NCBI RefSeq assembly: GCF_005405925.1
Contig: NZ_BJHV01000001.1
Span: 9,114,001-9,178,000, forward strand
Length of the DNA: 64,000 nt
Reading direction: 5' to 3'
Source of the DNA: Streptomyces antimycoticus
GTDB taxonomy: Bacteria; Actinomycetota; Actinomycetes; Streptomycetales; Streptomycetaceae
The translations under genes were made by a program, and so were the position numbers. Below, one piece after another: positions 25,604 through 35,066 of the stretch. Within the stretch, counting starts at the first letter, position 1. Every line of letters begins with the position of its first letter. A model generated the notes under the pieces. It ran no database searches and had not been told where the DNA came from. It saw only the letters and a program-made list of their open reading frames with translations.

Positions 25604-27352
25604 GTGGAGACCGTCGAGACCGACGTACTGGTCGTGGGCAGTGGCCCCGCCGGAGCCGCGACGGCGCTCGCCCTGAGCACCTACGGCGTGCCCAACGTCA
25701 TGGTCACCCGGTACGGAAGCCTGGCGGACACACCCCGCGCGCACATCACCAACCAGCGCACCATGGAGGTGCTGCGCGACCTCGGCGTCGAGGACCAGGT
25801 CACCGCCCAGGCCACGCCGCAGCCGCTGATGGGGAACACCGTCTTCTGCACCAGCCTCGCGGGCGAGGAGCTGGGACGGCTGCGCTCCTGGGGCAACGAC
25901 CCGCTCGTCCAGGCCGCGCATGAACTGGCCAGCCCCAGCCGGATGTGCGACATGCCCCAGCACCTGATGGAGCCGGTGCTGGTGAACGCCGCCGTCTCCC
26001 GGGGCACCGCGCTGCGCTTCCACACCGAGTACCTCTCCCACGAGCAGTCGGACGACGGCGTGACCGCGCTGGTCGAGGACCGGCTGCGCGGGGACACCTA
26101 CCGCGTCCGGGCCCGCTATCTGGTCGGTGCGGACGGCGGACGCAGCCGGGTCGTGGAGAACGCCGGGCTGCCCACGGTCGGCCGGATGGGCGTCGCGGGC
26201 AGCCTCAACATCGTCTTCGAGGCGGATCTCACCCATCTGACCGCCCATCGCCCCTCCACGCTGTACTGGGTGCTGGCCCCCGGCGCCACGGTGGGCGGCA
26301 TCGGCGCGGGCCTGGTGCGCTGTGTCCGCCCCTGGACCGAGTGGATGGTGGTGTGGGGCTACGACCTCGAGGCGGGCCCGCCGGACCTCACCGAGGAGTT
26401 CGCGCGGTCCGTGGTGCACCGGCTGCTCGGCGACGACACGATCCCCGTGCGCATCACCTCGACCTCCGCATGGACCGTCAACCATCTGTACGCCGAGACC
26501 TACGCCGACCGGCGGGTGCTGTGCGCCGGCGACGCCGTCCACCGCCACCCGCCGTCCAACGGGCTGGGCTCCAACACCTCCATCCAGGACGCGTACAACC
26601 TCGCCTGGAAGCTCAAGCTGGTCCTCGACGGCACCGCCGCCCCCGCCCTTCTGGACACCTACTCCGCCGAACGGGCGCCGGTGGGGCGGCAGATCGTCGA
26701 GCGGGCCAATCGGAGCATCGGTGAGACCGCGCCGGTTTTCGAGGCGCTGGGGGTGCTCGCCACCTCCGACACCGAGCAGATGTGGCGCAATGTCGACGCC
26801 CGTAAGGCCGCCACGCCCGAGGGCGCGAAGCAACGGCAGGGGCTGCGCGAGGCCATCGCGGCCAAGGTGTATGAGTTCAACGCGCACGGTGTGGAGATGA
26901 ACCAGCGGTACGTGTCGGACGCCATCGTCCCCGACGGCACCCCCGACCCCGGTTTCGGCCGCGACCCCGAGCTGTACCACCAGCCCAGCACCCGCCCCGG
27001 CGCCAAGCTGCCGCACGCATGGGTCGTCAGGGGCCGTGAGCGGCTGTCCACCCTCGACCTCGGCGGCCACGGCCGGTTCACCCTCTTCACCGGCATCGGC
27101 GGGGACTGCTGGGAGGAGGCCGCCGGGGCGGCCCGTAAGGCGCTGGGCATCGAGCTCGTCACCGTCTCCATCGGTCCCGGCCGGGAGTACGAAGACCCGT
27201 ACGGCGACTGGGCCCGGCTGCGCGAGATCGGCGACTGCGGGGCCCTGCTGACCCGCCCCGACAACCACATCGGCTTCCGCCACCCCGAAATGTCCCCGCA
27301 CGCGGGGGAGTTGCTGATCGGGGCGCTACGGAAGATCCTTGGCCACGGCTGA
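25604..27352 (+). CDS. FAD-dependent aromatic monooxygenase (TfdB/PheA-like)
   Basis: A 582-residue class A flavin monooxygenase. N-terminal Rossmann motif VLVVGSGPAGAATALAL (about 8-24), the DG motif YLVGADGGRSRVVE (about 172-185), and the GD motif VLCAGDAVHRHPPSNGLG (about 303-320) are intact. A C-terminal thioredoxin-like domain follows. The closest pattern is 2,4-dichlorophenol 6-monooxygenase and phenol hydroxylases. The start is GTG 25604 behind GGAGAGGAG; an earlier in-frame start would read through the repeat tract. It is divergent from the AcoR-type regulator, which fits inducible aromatic catabolism. Substrate not determinable. Confidence 0.88.
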   Translation: METVETDVLVVGSGPAGAATALALSTYGVPNVMVTRYGSLADTPRAHITNQRTMEVLRDLGVEDQVTAQATPQPLMGNTVFCTSLAGEELGRLRSWGNDPLVQAAHELASPSRMCDMPQHLMEPVLVNAAVSRGTALRFHTEYLSHEQSDDGVTALVEDRLRGDTYRVRARYLVGADGGRSRVVENAGLPTVGRMGVAGSLNIVFEADLTHLTAHRPSTLYWVLAPGATVGGIGAGLVRCVRPWTEWMVVWGYDLEAGPPDLTEEFARSVVHRLLGDDTIPVRITSTSAWTVNHLYAETYADRRVLCAGDAVHRHPPSNGLGSNTSIQDAYNLAWKLKLVLDGTAAPALLDTYSAERAPVGRQIVERANRSIGETAPVFEALGVLATSDTEQMWRNVDARKAATPEGAKQRQGLREAIAAKVYEFNAHGVEMNQRYVSDAIVPDGTPDPGFGRDPELYHQPSTRPGAKLPHAWVVRGRERLSTLDLGGHGRFTLFTGIGGDCWEEAAGAARKALGIELVTVSIGPGREYEDPYGDWARLREIGDCGALLTRPDNHIGFRHPEMSPHAGELLIGALRKILGHG

Positions 27353-27434
27353 CACCCACCCCCCCGGCGCAGGGAGCCCGACCTGGGGGCTCCATCATGG
27401 ACGCGCCTACATCCCCAGAGAAACCGTTAGTGAG

Positions 27435-28358
27435 ATGACTGCAATGCCCCTCGCACTGCTCCGGCGCATGCGCACCAAGCGTCCGGACCGCGGATCAGGA
27501 CTCAGGATCCCCCTGCCCGTGGGTGCCGGAGCCTTCAGCTGCGAGGTCCTGGACCCCGTCGGCCAGGCTCTGGGCGGCGTGGAGGTCACCGTCACCGAGA
27601 CGCGTGGCGCCGCCCGTACGGTGGCCAAGGCCACCACCGATCCCCACGGCCTGTTCCTCGCCACGCTCGAACCGGGGCAGTACACCGTGCTGCTCACCGG
27701 AAGCGGGCTGCAGCCCAACCGCCTCACCGTCGACATCGCCTACGGCCAGAGCGACCCGCCCCGCCGGGTGCAGATGGAACCCTCCCAGCAGCTGGAACTC
27801 CCCCCGCCGGGCACCTGGCTCTTCGACCCGCCGCACACCGCGATCCGCTTCATCGCCCGCCACGTCGGCATGGCCAATGTGCACGGCCGCTTCACCCGCT
27901 TCCGGGGCGGCATCCACATCGCCGAGCGGATGGAGGACTCGCGCGTCGAGGTCGTCATCGACGCCTCCAGCATCAACACCGGCAACAACACCCGCGACAA
28001 CCACCTGCGCTCGGCGGACTTCCTCGACGTCGAGAACTTCCCGGAGATCCACTTCGCCAGCAACCGCTTCACCTGGCGCAGCGGACCCAAGTGGACCCTC
28101 CAGGGCCCCCTCACCATGCACGGCGTCAGCCGCTCGGTGACCCTGGACACCACCTACCTCGGCGCCGTGAACGGCGGCTACGACCAGGAACTGCGCTGCG
28201 CCGCCCTCGCCACGGCGGAACTGCACCGCGAGGACTACACCCTGAACTGGCGAAACATGCTCGCCCGCGGGATCGCCGTGGTCGGCCCCACGGTCAAGCT
28301 GGAGCTCGACATCCAGGCGATGTACCGCAGCCACGACACGCCGACGCCGCCCGAGTAG
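27435..28358 (+). CDS. YceI-family protein with N-terminal carboxypeptidase-regulatory-like domain
   Basis: A 307-residue protein in two parts. Residues about 35-115 are a beta-sandwich of the carboxypeptidase regulatory-like type (CEVLDPVGQALGGVEVTV, DPHGLFLATLEPGQYTV). Residues about 130-300 are a YceI lipocalin-like barrel (GTWLFDPPHTAIRFIARHVG, VVIDASSINTGNNTRDNHL, GPLTMHGVSRSVTLD). YceI domains bind isoprenoid-type lipids. There is no clear signal peptide. Start 27435 is used; Met 27444 is possible. It lies 82 bases after the monooxygenase and ends at a strong hairpin shared with the convergent MmpS-like gene. Confidence 0.87.
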   Translation: MTAMPLALLRRMRTKRPDRGSGLRIPLPVGAGAFSCEVLDPVGQALGGVEVTVTETRGAARTVAKATTDPHGLFLATLEPGQYTVLLTGSGLQPNRLTVDIAYGQSDPPRRVQMEPSQQLELPPPGTWLFDPPHTAIRFIARHVGMANVHGRFTRFRGGIHIAERMEDSRVEVVIDASSINTGNNTRDNHLRSADFLDVENFPEIHFASNRFTWRSGPKWTLQGPLTMHGVSRSVTLDTTYLGAVNGGYDQELRCAALATAELHREDYTLNWRNMLARGIAVVGPTVKLELDIQAMYRSHDTPTPPE

Positions 28359-28380
28359 GCCGCTCAGCGGTAACCGATGA

Positions 28381-28402
28381 GGGCGGGCCCTGCGGCCCGC
28401 CC
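28381..28402. terminator. Bidirectional hairpin terminator
   Basis: Perfect nine-base stem GGGCGGGCC (28381-28389) and GGCCCGCCC (28394-28402) with a four-base loop, between the convergent YceI and MmpS-like genes, nine bases before the latter's stop. Confidence 0.75.
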
Positions 28403-28410
28403 CCATCTCG

Positions 28411-28989
28411 TCAGTCCCAGCCGCCAGTGAAATCGCCGTTCAGCTGCGCCGAGCAGATGTTGTAGCCGCCGCGGGCGTGTCCGGTCTTCGTCTCGCCATC
28501 GATCGTGACGGAGCAACGGATGTCGCCGCCGCCCATGAGTTGCGCGCTGATCTGGTAGTAGAGCGCGTCGTCCTTGACCTTGAGCTTCCGGGTCAGCGGC
28601 AGACCGCTGCCGTCGAGGTTCTCGCCATCGCTGCCGTAGGTGATATCCACCCCCGAGGGGGCGCTGCCCCACACCTTGAAGACGGCTGTTCCGGCCGGTG
28701 CCTCCTCGCTCTTCTTCGGCTTCGGCTTCGGCTTCGCGGTGACGGTCTTGGTGACCGTCACCGTGGGAGCCGGTTCGGGAGTGTCCTTCACGCGGGCCGG
28801 CTTGGCCGTGACGGTGACCGTCACCTTGGGCGTGGGCTTGTCGCCGTCGGCCGCCTTCGCGTCCTCGCCCTGGGCCGACCCTATGCCGACTCCGGCGAAG
28901 AGCAGGATGGCCGCGACCGGGAGGGCGACACGCTTGCGTGCCCATCTGGGACGACTCGGTGCCGGTGATGGCTGGTTATTCCAGGACAT
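28411..28989 (-). CDS. MmpS-like membrane-anchored protein
   Basis: A 192-residue protein with one N-terminal membrane segment (about 22-38, ALPVAAILLFAGVGIG). A Lys/Pro/Thr-Val-rich linker with repeated TVTVTKTVTAKPKPKPK-type units follows, then a C-terminal domain (about 98-190) with VFKVWGSAPSGVDITYG and CSVTIDG. The fold pattern matches MmpS transport accessory proteins. No MmpL gene is adjacent, so the role is unclear. Confidence 0.72.
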   Translation of the reverse strand: MSWNNQPSPAPSRPRWARKRVALPVAAILLFAGVGIGSAQGEDAKAADGDKPTPKVTVTVTAKPARVKDTPEPAPTVTVTKTVTAKPKPKPKKSEEAPAGTAVFKVWGSAPSGVDITYGSDGENLDGSGLPLTRKLKVKDDALYYQISAQLMGGGDIRCSVTIDGETKTGHARGGYNICSAQLNGDFTGGWD

Positions 28990-29148
28990 GGTCCCCCTTG
29001 AGTGATACGTGAGGAACCGACCTTAGCCACGCTGATTGAAAAGTGAAGAGGTTGTGTGTGCTTGGTGTTCATATCGTGATCGGGCGTCACGAGCCCGTGA
29101 GCGCATAGATTTGGGTTCACCCACCGAACGACGAAGGCGGTTGATCGC

Positions 29149-29637
29149 ATGAGCCTGTACGACATTCCCCTGCACACCCTTACCGGCGAGCCGACCTCTC
29201 TCGGGGAGCATCGGGGCGCGGCGCTGCTGGTGGTCAATGTGGCGTCCAAGTGCGGTCTCACCCCGCAGTACGAGGGGCTCGAGCGGCTGCAGCAGCGTTA
29301 TGCCGGGCGCGGGTTCACCGTGCTGGGGGTTCCGTGCAATCAGTTCGCCGGGCAGGAGCCGGGGACGAGCGAGGAGATCCAGACGTTCTGCTCGACGACC
29401 TATGGTGTGTCCTTCCCGCTGCTGGAGAAGACCGATGTCAACGGCGAGCAGCGGCACCCGCTCTACACCGAGCTGACGCGGACGCCGGACGCGCAGGGCG
29501 AGGCGGGGGATGTGCAGTGGAACTTCGAGAAGTTCCTGATCTCGCCGGACGGCGAGGTCGTGGGCCGGTTCCGGCCGCGCACCGAGCCGGAGGCGGACGA
29601 CGTCGTCGCCGCGATCGAGGCGCAGCTGCCTCGCTGA
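29149..29637 (+). CDS. Glutathione peroxidase-family thiol peroxidase
   Basis: A 162-residue protein of normal length. The peroxidatic Cys35 lies in NVASKCGLTPQY. The VPCNQFAGQEPG block carries the second Cys, and QWNFEKFLI supplies the conserved Trp/Asn. Actinobacteria lack glutathione, so the likely reductant is thioredoxin or mycothiol-linked. It stands alone with its own 5' gap and a 3' hairpin. Confidence 0.92.
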   Translation: MSLYDIPLHTLTGEPTSLGEHRGAALLVVNVASKCGLTPQYEGLERLQQRYAGRGFTVLGVPCNQFAGQEPGTSEEIQTFCSTTYGVSFPLLEKTDVNGEQRHPLYTELTRTPDAQGEAGDVQWNFEKFLISPDGEVVGRFRPRTEPEADDVVAAIEAQLPR

Positions 29638-29642
29638 GGCGA

Positions 29643-29677
29643 CGGCGGGCGAGGAGCCGGTGGCCCCTCGCCCGCCG
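29643..29677. terminator. Hairpin between peroxidase and GH9 genes
   Basis: Eleven-base perfect stem CGGCGGGCGAG (29643-29653) and CTCGCCCGCCG (29667-29677), loop of 13, between two convergent genes. Likely serves both directions. Confidence 0.7.
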
Positions 29678-29697
29678 CGTCGGCTTGTCCCGTCTGC

Positions 29698-31536
29698 TCA
29701 GCCGCGTTCCGCGGCAAACGCGACCAGCCACGCCAGCGGCGCGTTCCAGTTGATCGCCACCTCATTGGTGGAGTACGAACCGATGTCGTCGATGTAGCAC
29801 GCCGCGGGCGCGCAGCCCGGGAGCTTCTCCTGCGCCACCGGATCCTGCAGCCCCGCGTTGGCGCCGCCCGCGATCGATCCGGCGGGCGGGTTCGGCAGCG
29901 AGGCGTCGTACTGATGCGCCCAGAAGCGGTGGTGCTGGTTCTGCGCGGCGTGCTCGCCGTAGCCGGTCACGTAGGACTGGCCGAGCGCGTTGCGGCCGAG
30001 CAGATAGTCCAGCGTCTCCAGCGCCCCGGTGCGGTAGCGCCGCTGCTTGGTGAGCTCGTAGGCGACGGCCATGACGGTCCCGTTGTTGGCCACCTGGCCG
30101 TTGGAGCCCCATACATAGCCGTCCGCCGGCAGCGGCACCCCATACCCCTGGCCGGCCATCGTGCTCAGCTGCGCGTCTGCGGCCGAGACCACGGAGGCGC
30201 GGACGCGGGCGAGGTCGGTGGCGGGCAGGCCGTTGGGGACGGTGGCCAGGACGAGCCGGCCGAGGGGCGCGGTGTCCTGCCAGCTGAAGCCGTGCGGGGT
30301 GAACACATCGCTCGCGGTGTGGTACGGCGAGGAGGTGACCGCGTCGCGGTACCGCGCCTCCCCGGTGGTGGCGTACAGCTCCGCCGCCGCCCAGTAGAAC
30401 TCGTCGCCCACCTCGCTGTCGTCGTACGCCCCGCCGCCGGTGGAGTCCGAGCCCGGTGCGAGCACATCGGGATTCGCCTGCGCGGCGGCCCAGGCGCGGC
30501 GCGCGGAGTCCAGGCAGCGGGCGGCGAAGGCGGCGTCGTACGGTGCGTAGACCCGGGCGCACTGCGCCGCCGCGGCGGCCAGATTGAGGGTCGCGGCGGT
30601 GGACGGCGCGTGCAGCTCGCGCGGCTCGGCGTCCTGCTCCGGACGGGTGGGCAGCCCGGTCCAGGCGGCGTCATGGACCTTGTGGAAGGCCATCCCCGCC
30701 CGTGGCTTGCCCTCCGGGATCTGCATGCGCATCAGGAACTCCAGCTCCCAGCGCCCCTCGTCGAGTACATCCGGCATCCCGTTGCCGCGCTCGGGCACGC
30801 GCAAGGTGGAGTCGCCGAGCGCCGCCGCGTGCCCCGTGCGCTTCGCGCGCTCGAAGGAATTGACCAGCTGCCAGGCCGCGAGACCGCCGTTGACCACGTA
30901 TTTGCCCTGGTCACCGGCGTCATACCAGCCGCCGCGCACATCCCGGGTGTAGTCGCACACCCCGCTGACACAGGGCACGGCGGTGTCGCCCCGGTTGGGG
31001 GCGACCCCCAGATGGCCCGCCGGGCGTGCGTAGGCCGTACCGGCCAGTGACGCCTCGATGGGGATACCGCTGCGCTGCTGGTAGAAGAAGGACATCGCGT
31101 CCGTGCGCAGCCCGTCGTAGAGGTTCGCGCGGATGTCGAAGGGATGGCTGGTCCGGCCGTCCACGGTGAGGGTGTAGCCGGCGCCCCTCCCCTGGTACGA
31201 GGAGAAGTCCACCAGATGGGCGGACTGCCCGGAGGCGGCATCCGCGCCCCGCACGGTGGTGGTGCCCGAGGCGGCGGTGCGGCCCGCCGCGTCGCGCAGC
31301 TGCCAGGGCAGGGCGGTGGCGCTCGCGCTCACGACGGTGGCGCGTTTGGGGCCGTCCGGCAGATACCCGAGCTGATTGACCTGGACGGCGGACGGTGCGG
31401 CGGAGGCGGCGGCGTGGGTCGTGGGGGAGTCCGCTCCGGCGGGTGCGGACGGGGCGGCGATCAGCAGCAGTGCGCCGGTCAGCAGCGCGGTGGCGGTCCG
31501 CGCACCGCGCGGACGGGGTAACAGGGACACGGGCAT
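29698..31536 (-). CDS. Secreted glycoside hydrolase family 9 cellulase
   Basis: A 612-residue secreted endoglucanase-type enzyme. A signal peptide (about 8-38, ending near PAGADS) is followed by a CelD-type N-terminal Ig-like domain ([19 protein letters not shown], about 50-135) and the GH9 (alpha/alpha)6 domain. Catalytic features: [17 protein letters not shown] (about 200-216, Asp pair) and [14 protein letters not shown] near the end (Glu about 590). No cellulose-binding module is fused. A perfect CebR box 37 bases upstream points to induction by cello-oligosaccharides. Start MPVSLL is preferred; an upstream Met would put extra residues before the signal. Confidence 0.93.
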   Translation of the reverse strand: MPVSLLPRPRGARTATALLTGALLLIAAPSAPAGADSPTTHAAASAAPSAVQVNQLGYLPDGPKRATVVSASATALPWQLRDAAGRTAASGTTTVRGADAASGQSAHLVDFSSYQGRGAGYTLTVDGRTSHPFDIRANLYDGLRTDAMSFFYQQRSGIPIEASLAGTAYARPAGHLGVAPNRGDTAVPCVSGVCDYTRDVRGGWYDAGDQGKYVVNGGLAAWQLVNSFERAKRTGHAAALGDSTLRVPERGNGMPDVLDEGRWELEFLMRMQIPEGKPRAGMAFHKVHDAAWTGLPTRPEQDAEPRELHAPSTAATLNLAAAAAQCARVYAPYDAAFAARCLDSARRAWAAAQANPDVLAPGSDSTGGGAYDDSEVGDEFYWAAAELYATTGEARYRDAVTSSPYHTASDVFTPHGFSWQDTAPLGRLVLATVPNGLPATDLARVRASVVSAADAQLSTMAGQGYGVPLPADGYVWGSNGQVANNGTVMAVAYELTKQRRYRTGALETLDYLLGRNALGQSYVTGYGEHAAQNQHHRFWAHQYDASLPNPPAGSIAGGANAGLQDPVAQEKLPGCAPAACYIDDIGSYSTNEVAINWNAPLAWLVAFAAERG

Positions 31537-31572
31537 GACGGACCGTCCTTGGGAAGGCGTGGAAGACAGACA

Positions 31573-31586
31573 TGGGAGCGCTCCCA
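31573..31586. promoter_or_regulatory. CebR operator upstream of GH9 gene
   Basis: Perfect 14-base palindrome TGGGAGCGCTCCCA, identical to the established CebR site that represses cellulolytic genes in Streptomyces until cellobiose or cellotriose binds. It lies 37 bases upstream of the GH9 start. Confidence 0.92.
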
Positions 31587-31741
31587 ATTTATGTAATGAT
31601 GTGATCGCAGTGCGTCAAGGGACTGGACGGGTGTACGGGCCCGCACAAAACAATCCGTCCCCTCCGTCACATCGCACCCGGCCCATCCGTCAGCACGGTG
31701 TGGCCTGCGACGGTGCGGTCCGCGACAAGGGGATGTGACCG

Positions 31742-32632
31742 ATGAACGAGAACCACCTTCTGGCGGAGGGCTTCGAGGCCCACCGCGGTCATCTGCGGGC
31801 GGTGGCCTACCGCATGCTCGGCTCGCTGAGCGAGGCGGAGGACGCCGTCCAGGAGGCATGGCTGAGGCTCAGCCGCTCCGACACCGCCGCGGTGGAGAAC
31901 CTGGGCGGCTGGCTGACCACCGTCGTCGGCCGGGTCTGCCTGGACATGCTGCGCTCGCGCACCGCCCGGCGCGAGGAGCCGCTGGGGGTGCATCTCCCCG
32001 ACCCGGTCATCAGCGGTGAGACCGGGCCCGGCCCCGAGGACCAGGCGCTGCTCGCCGACTCGGTCGGCCTCGCCCTGCTGGTCGTCCTGGAGACGCTGGC
32101 CCCCGCCGAACGGCTGGCCTTCGTACTGCACGATCTGTTCGCCGTGCCGTTCGACGAGATCGCCCCCATCGTCGACCGCACCCCGGCCGCCGCCCGCCAG
32201 CTCGCCAGCCGCGCCCGCCGCCGGGTGCGCGGAGCGGCCCCGGTCCCCGACGCGGACCTGGCCCGGCAGCGCGAGGTCGTGAACGCCTTCCTCGCCGCCG
32301 CGCGCGACGGCGACTTCGAGGGGCTGATCTCCGTACTCGACCCGGATGTCGTCCTGCGCGCCGACTACGGCGCCGCGCCCGCGCCCGCCCCGCGCGAGGT
32401 GCACGGCGCGGCCGCCGTGGCGGACCAGGCGCTCACCTTCTCCCGCCTCAGCGGCCCGGGGCTCCTCGCCCGTCCCGCGCTCGTCAACGGGGCGGTGGGC
32501 GTGGTCAGTTCCCGGGAGGGCCGGCCGTTCTCGGTGCTGGCCTTCACGGTCACGGACGGCAGGATCGTGGCGATCGACATCCTGGCCGACCCCGAGCGGC
32601 TGAGCGGACTCGATCTGACGGTCCTGGACTGA
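31742..32632 (+). CDS. ECF sigma factor with SnoaL-like C-terminal domain (SigJ/ECF41 type)
   Basis: A 296-residue sigma factor. Sigma-2 region (about 5-75) with RMLGSLSEAEDAVQEAWLRL; sigma-4 (about 110-165) with LAPAERLAFVLHDLFAVPFDEIA and PAAARQLASRARRRV; then a SnoaL/NTF2-like domain (about 180-290) with VVNAFLAAARDGDFEGLISV. In the ECF41 group this tail controls the sigma factor itself and no separate anti-sigma is needed; none is seen here. Its usual partner, a COE (carboxymuconolactone decarboxylase/oxidoreductase) gene, is absent from the neighbourhood. Confidence 0.92.
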   Translation: MNENHLLAEGFEAHRGHLRAVAYRMLGSLSEAEDAVQEAWLRLSRSDTAAVENLGGWLTTVVGRVCLDMLRSRTARREEPLGVHLPDPVISGETGPGPEDQALLADSVGLALLVVLETLAPAERLAFVLHDLFAVPFDEIAPIVDRTPAAARQLASRARRRVRGAAPVPDADLARQREVVNAFLAAARDGDFEGLISVLDPDVVLRADYGAAPAPAPREVHGAAAVADQALTFSRLSGPGLLARPALVNGAVGVVSSREGRPFSVLAFTVTDGRIVAIDILADPERLSGLDLTVLD

Positions 32633-32664
32633 CGCCACCAGCGCGTTTCGGGGACATCGGGCTG

Positions 32665-32895
32665 TCAGGCGCGCAGGTAGGCGAGAACAGCGAGGACGCG
32701 TCGGTGTCCCTGGCCGTCCAGGCGGAGGTCGAGTTTCTGGAGGACGCTGCTGACATGCTTGTTGACCGCGGCCTCGGTGACATAGAGGCCGCGGGCGATC
32801 TCGCCGTTGGAGCGTCCCTCGGCCATGAGGGAGAGGACCTCCCGCTCCCGGGGGGTGAGCTGCCGCAGGGGGTCATGCCGTCGGCGCAGGAGCTG
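32665..32895 (-). pseudogene. Remnant of NarL-type response regulator (LuxR HTH only)
   Basis: Only the C-terminal HTH and its preceding linker remain. VRQLLRRRHDPLRQLTPRE leads into EVLSLMAEGRSNGEIARGL and a normal family end (VLAVLAYLRA). The sequence upstream to a Met at 32955 shows no receiver-domain homology and no ribosome site, so the receiver has been lost at about 32890-32900. The open frame is intact, so a short HTH protein could in principle be made, but decay is more likely. Confidence 0.7.
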
Positions 32896-33040
32896 GCGCA
32901 CCCCCCACGCGGCTGGCCAAGCGCGCTGGCGTGCCCTTCTGAGGTCAGCCGTCATCGAGAGCAGGGACCCACTCCGGTACTCCCGTGAAGCTGGCGTGAG
33001 TTGGCTTTATGTCAGTTGCTGTGAACCCGGGGGGCTGAAG

Positions 33041-33681
33041 ATGGCGGACACCACAGACGACGATGACGGCATCCCTGAGTCCGGGATCTCTGGTGGGATG
33101 GTGCACGGTCCGGTGGTGCAGTCGGGCGTCATCAGCAACATCCACATCAACGGAAGTGTCAATAGCGGGCATGTTTATCAGGCTTCTCGCGATCTAAGCG
33201 TTCCCGAACGGCGACAGAAGTTCCACTTCGACTTCCTGAACCACACGCTGAAGCAGGCAGAGTGGACGTTCCGCCTGAGCGTGTTGTTCATGACTGGCGG
33301 CTCCTTAATCATCCTTGCGGGGGAGTGCTGGCGCTGGTTCACGCCGGTAACCCTGACCTCAGCTACCTGCCGTTGGTGACGAGCCTGACGGGTGCACTGA
33401 TCACGGTCGGCGGCGGAGCGCTGGCGCTCCACTCGAAGCGAACCATGGCCAACCTGACGAAGGCGGCCGAGGACAACGAGAAGAAGATCGACATCGATCA
33501 CAAGCTCGAAATCGCGACGACGTTCATCGACCGGGTTGCAGACTCGAAGCAAAGGGACGATCTGAACTCTGCTGCCGCCATGAAAGCACTCGGCATGGAC
33601 GCGGCCCCGGAAATGATGGTCAACCGGCTGCTTCCGGAGCAGCCGAAGAAGGAGATAGAGCCGGGCGGTTCGACGAACTGA
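33041..33681 (+). pseudogene. TRADD-N-associated-type two-helix membrane protein, frameshifted
   Basis: About 214 codons in two frames. Frame one (33041-33323) starts behind GGGGGG with an acidic stretch. A Gly/Val/Ile-rich strand follows (SGGMVHGPVVQSGVISN), then HFDFLNHTLKQAEWTFRLS and the first membrane helix (VLFMTGGSLIILAG). It then shifts. Frame two continues with GVLALVHAGNPD, the second helix (SLTGALITVGGGALAL) and a charged helical tail ending at 33681. One G restored in the run 33319-33323 joins them. The pattern fits the TRADD-N-associated membrane domain of predicted conflict systems. Sequencing error or true decay are both possible. Confidence 0.62.
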
Positions 33682-34083
33682 AGGCCCGGGACGGCGTCTT
33701 CGGGGGGCTTGTGCTGGCGGGTACGGCCGGATGCCCCGCGCGGGTACGAGAGGCCGCCGGAGACTCCACGGGAGACTTGGACTATGTATGCCCGTGCCCG
33801 CTGGCCGGAACGCCGGACTGCCGGGCGTCATGTTGAGGCCCCGGGAGCTCGCTGGCCTTACTTCGCGTGATCGGCCTCCTCAATACTTCTCGTGACAGCC
33901 GCGGAGAAGGCCGACGGCCCCTACGGACCGTGCGTCATACGCAAATTGTGCAGCTCGACCTGCGTGCTCTCCTGGAAGTAGCCGGGTGGCACAGCCCTCG
34001 GCCAAGGCCCCGCTTCGGCGGTGCGGCCCCAGGTTCCCCGCCGTGTTCGGCACCCGACGCAACGCCGACGACGGGAACCCCCC
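33682..34083. other. 402-base region without a recognisable gene
   Basis: Lower coding signal than its surroundings, with several stop codons in each frame. No transposase, RNA or clear palindrome was seen. With the remnants on both sides it looks like the scar of a rearrangement. Confidence 0.4.
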
Positions 34084-34503
34084 ATGCATGTACCCACATT
34101 CAGCCCTGACGCGTTGAGCCAGATCCGGCGCGAGCGTGGTGTGACTCAGCGGAAGCTCGCCGCCGCGATCGGCCGCAACTTCACCTCGATCTCGATGTAC
34201 GAGAACGGCCGGTCGACGCCCCCGGTCGACGTGCTGGCGGCCATCGCCGATCTCCTCGGCGCCCACATGGACGACTTCGTCCGGACGGCAGCCGAGCTGG
34301 GCATCGGCGCGGCACACGACGGTCCGGCCCCGACCCCCGACTCCCTGTCGGCCGCCCTGACAACGGCCCTGGCCCACGGTACCCGGGCCCGGGCCAGGGC
34401 CGTGGCGGGCAGGATGCGCACCGACGGGACGACGGTGGCGGCGAAGCTGCTGCTCGCCGCCGGGGCGTCGGATGGTCAGGCGTGGTCTCCGAGGGGCCGA
34501 TAG
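34084..34503 (+). CDS. XRE-family HTH protein with glycosyltransferase-like C-terminal tail
   Basis: A 139-residue protein. Residues about 9-62 are a complete XRE HTH ([39 protein letters not shown]). Residues about 82-125 ([20 protein letters not shown] and [20 protein letters not shown]) look instead like the extreme C-terminus of macrolide-type UDP-glycosyltransferases. This suggests an in-frame fusion to a glycosyltransferase remnant. No strong ribosome site precedes the ATG. Its 3' end overlaps the convergent DHFR-like gene by 28 bases. Whether it is expressed is uncertain. Confidence 0.68.
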   Translation: MHVPTFSPDALSQIRRERGVTQRKLAAAIGRNFTSISMYENGRSTPPVDVLAAIADLLGAHMDDFVRTAAELGIGAAHDGPAPTPDSLSAALTTALAHGTRARARAVAGRMRTDGTTVAAKLLLAAGASDGQAWSPRGR

Positions 34504-35066
34504 GTGGCGATGATGATGCCGGTGGCCGTCGGGGTGGCGTCGGCGAGACTGAACGCGACGGGCCCGAAGCCGTCGGCGAACAGGCGGTGCCCGGTGCCCA
34601 GGACGAGCGGGTGAACGCAGAGCTGGTATTCGTCGATGAGGCCCAGCGGGGAAAGTGACTGGATCAACGCGCCGCTGCCCATGATGTGCAGGTCGTCGCC
34701 CGGGGTCTGCTTGAGCTCGGCGACGGCCGCGGGGATGTCGCCGCTGAGCAGTGTGGAATTGGGCCACGGCAGGGGCTCGGCCAGGGTGTTGGAGGCGACG
34801 TACTTGGGGGCGTTGTTGAGGGCGTCGCGGAACGGGCTGTCCTGGGTGTTCCAGTGGCCCAGAACCTCCTGGTAGGTGCGGCGCCCCAGGAGATACCCGC
34901 TGCTCGCGGCCAGCCGCCGCCCCCACGCCCTCCCGACGGCCTCGTCCCCACCCCGCTCAGCGGCCCAACCGCCGAGGGCGAACCCGCCGCGAGTGTCCTC
35001 ATCGGCCCGGCCGGGCCCTTGTGTGACACCGTCCAGGGTGACGTGGTTGATGACGACGATCCTCAT
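34476..35066 (-). CDS. Dihydrofolate reductase-family (RibD C-terminal-like) protein
   Basis: A 196-residue protein of the RibD_C/DHFR-like superfamily. Features: N-terminal [64 protein letters not shown] and [12 protein letters not shown]. These stand-alone proteins are common in Streptomyces; the substrate is generally unknown and they are unlikely to be the main folate enzyme. Single gene, convergent with the XRE gene. Confidence 0.9.
   Translation of the reverse strand: MRIVVINHVTLDGVTQGPGRADEDTRGGFALGGWAAERGGDEAVGRAWGRRLAASSGYLLGRRTYQEVLGHWNTQDSPFRDALNNAPKYVASNTLAEPLPWPNSTLLSGDIPAAVAELKQTPGDDLHIMGSGALIQSLSPLGLIDEYQLCVHPLVLGTGHRLFADGFGPVAFSLADATPTATGIIIATYRPLGDHA

Noticed and set aside
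33880..34926. Long minus-strand frame spanning the XRE gene and spacer
   Set aside because: It is out of frame with the DHFR-like gene it overlaps and shows no recognisable domain.
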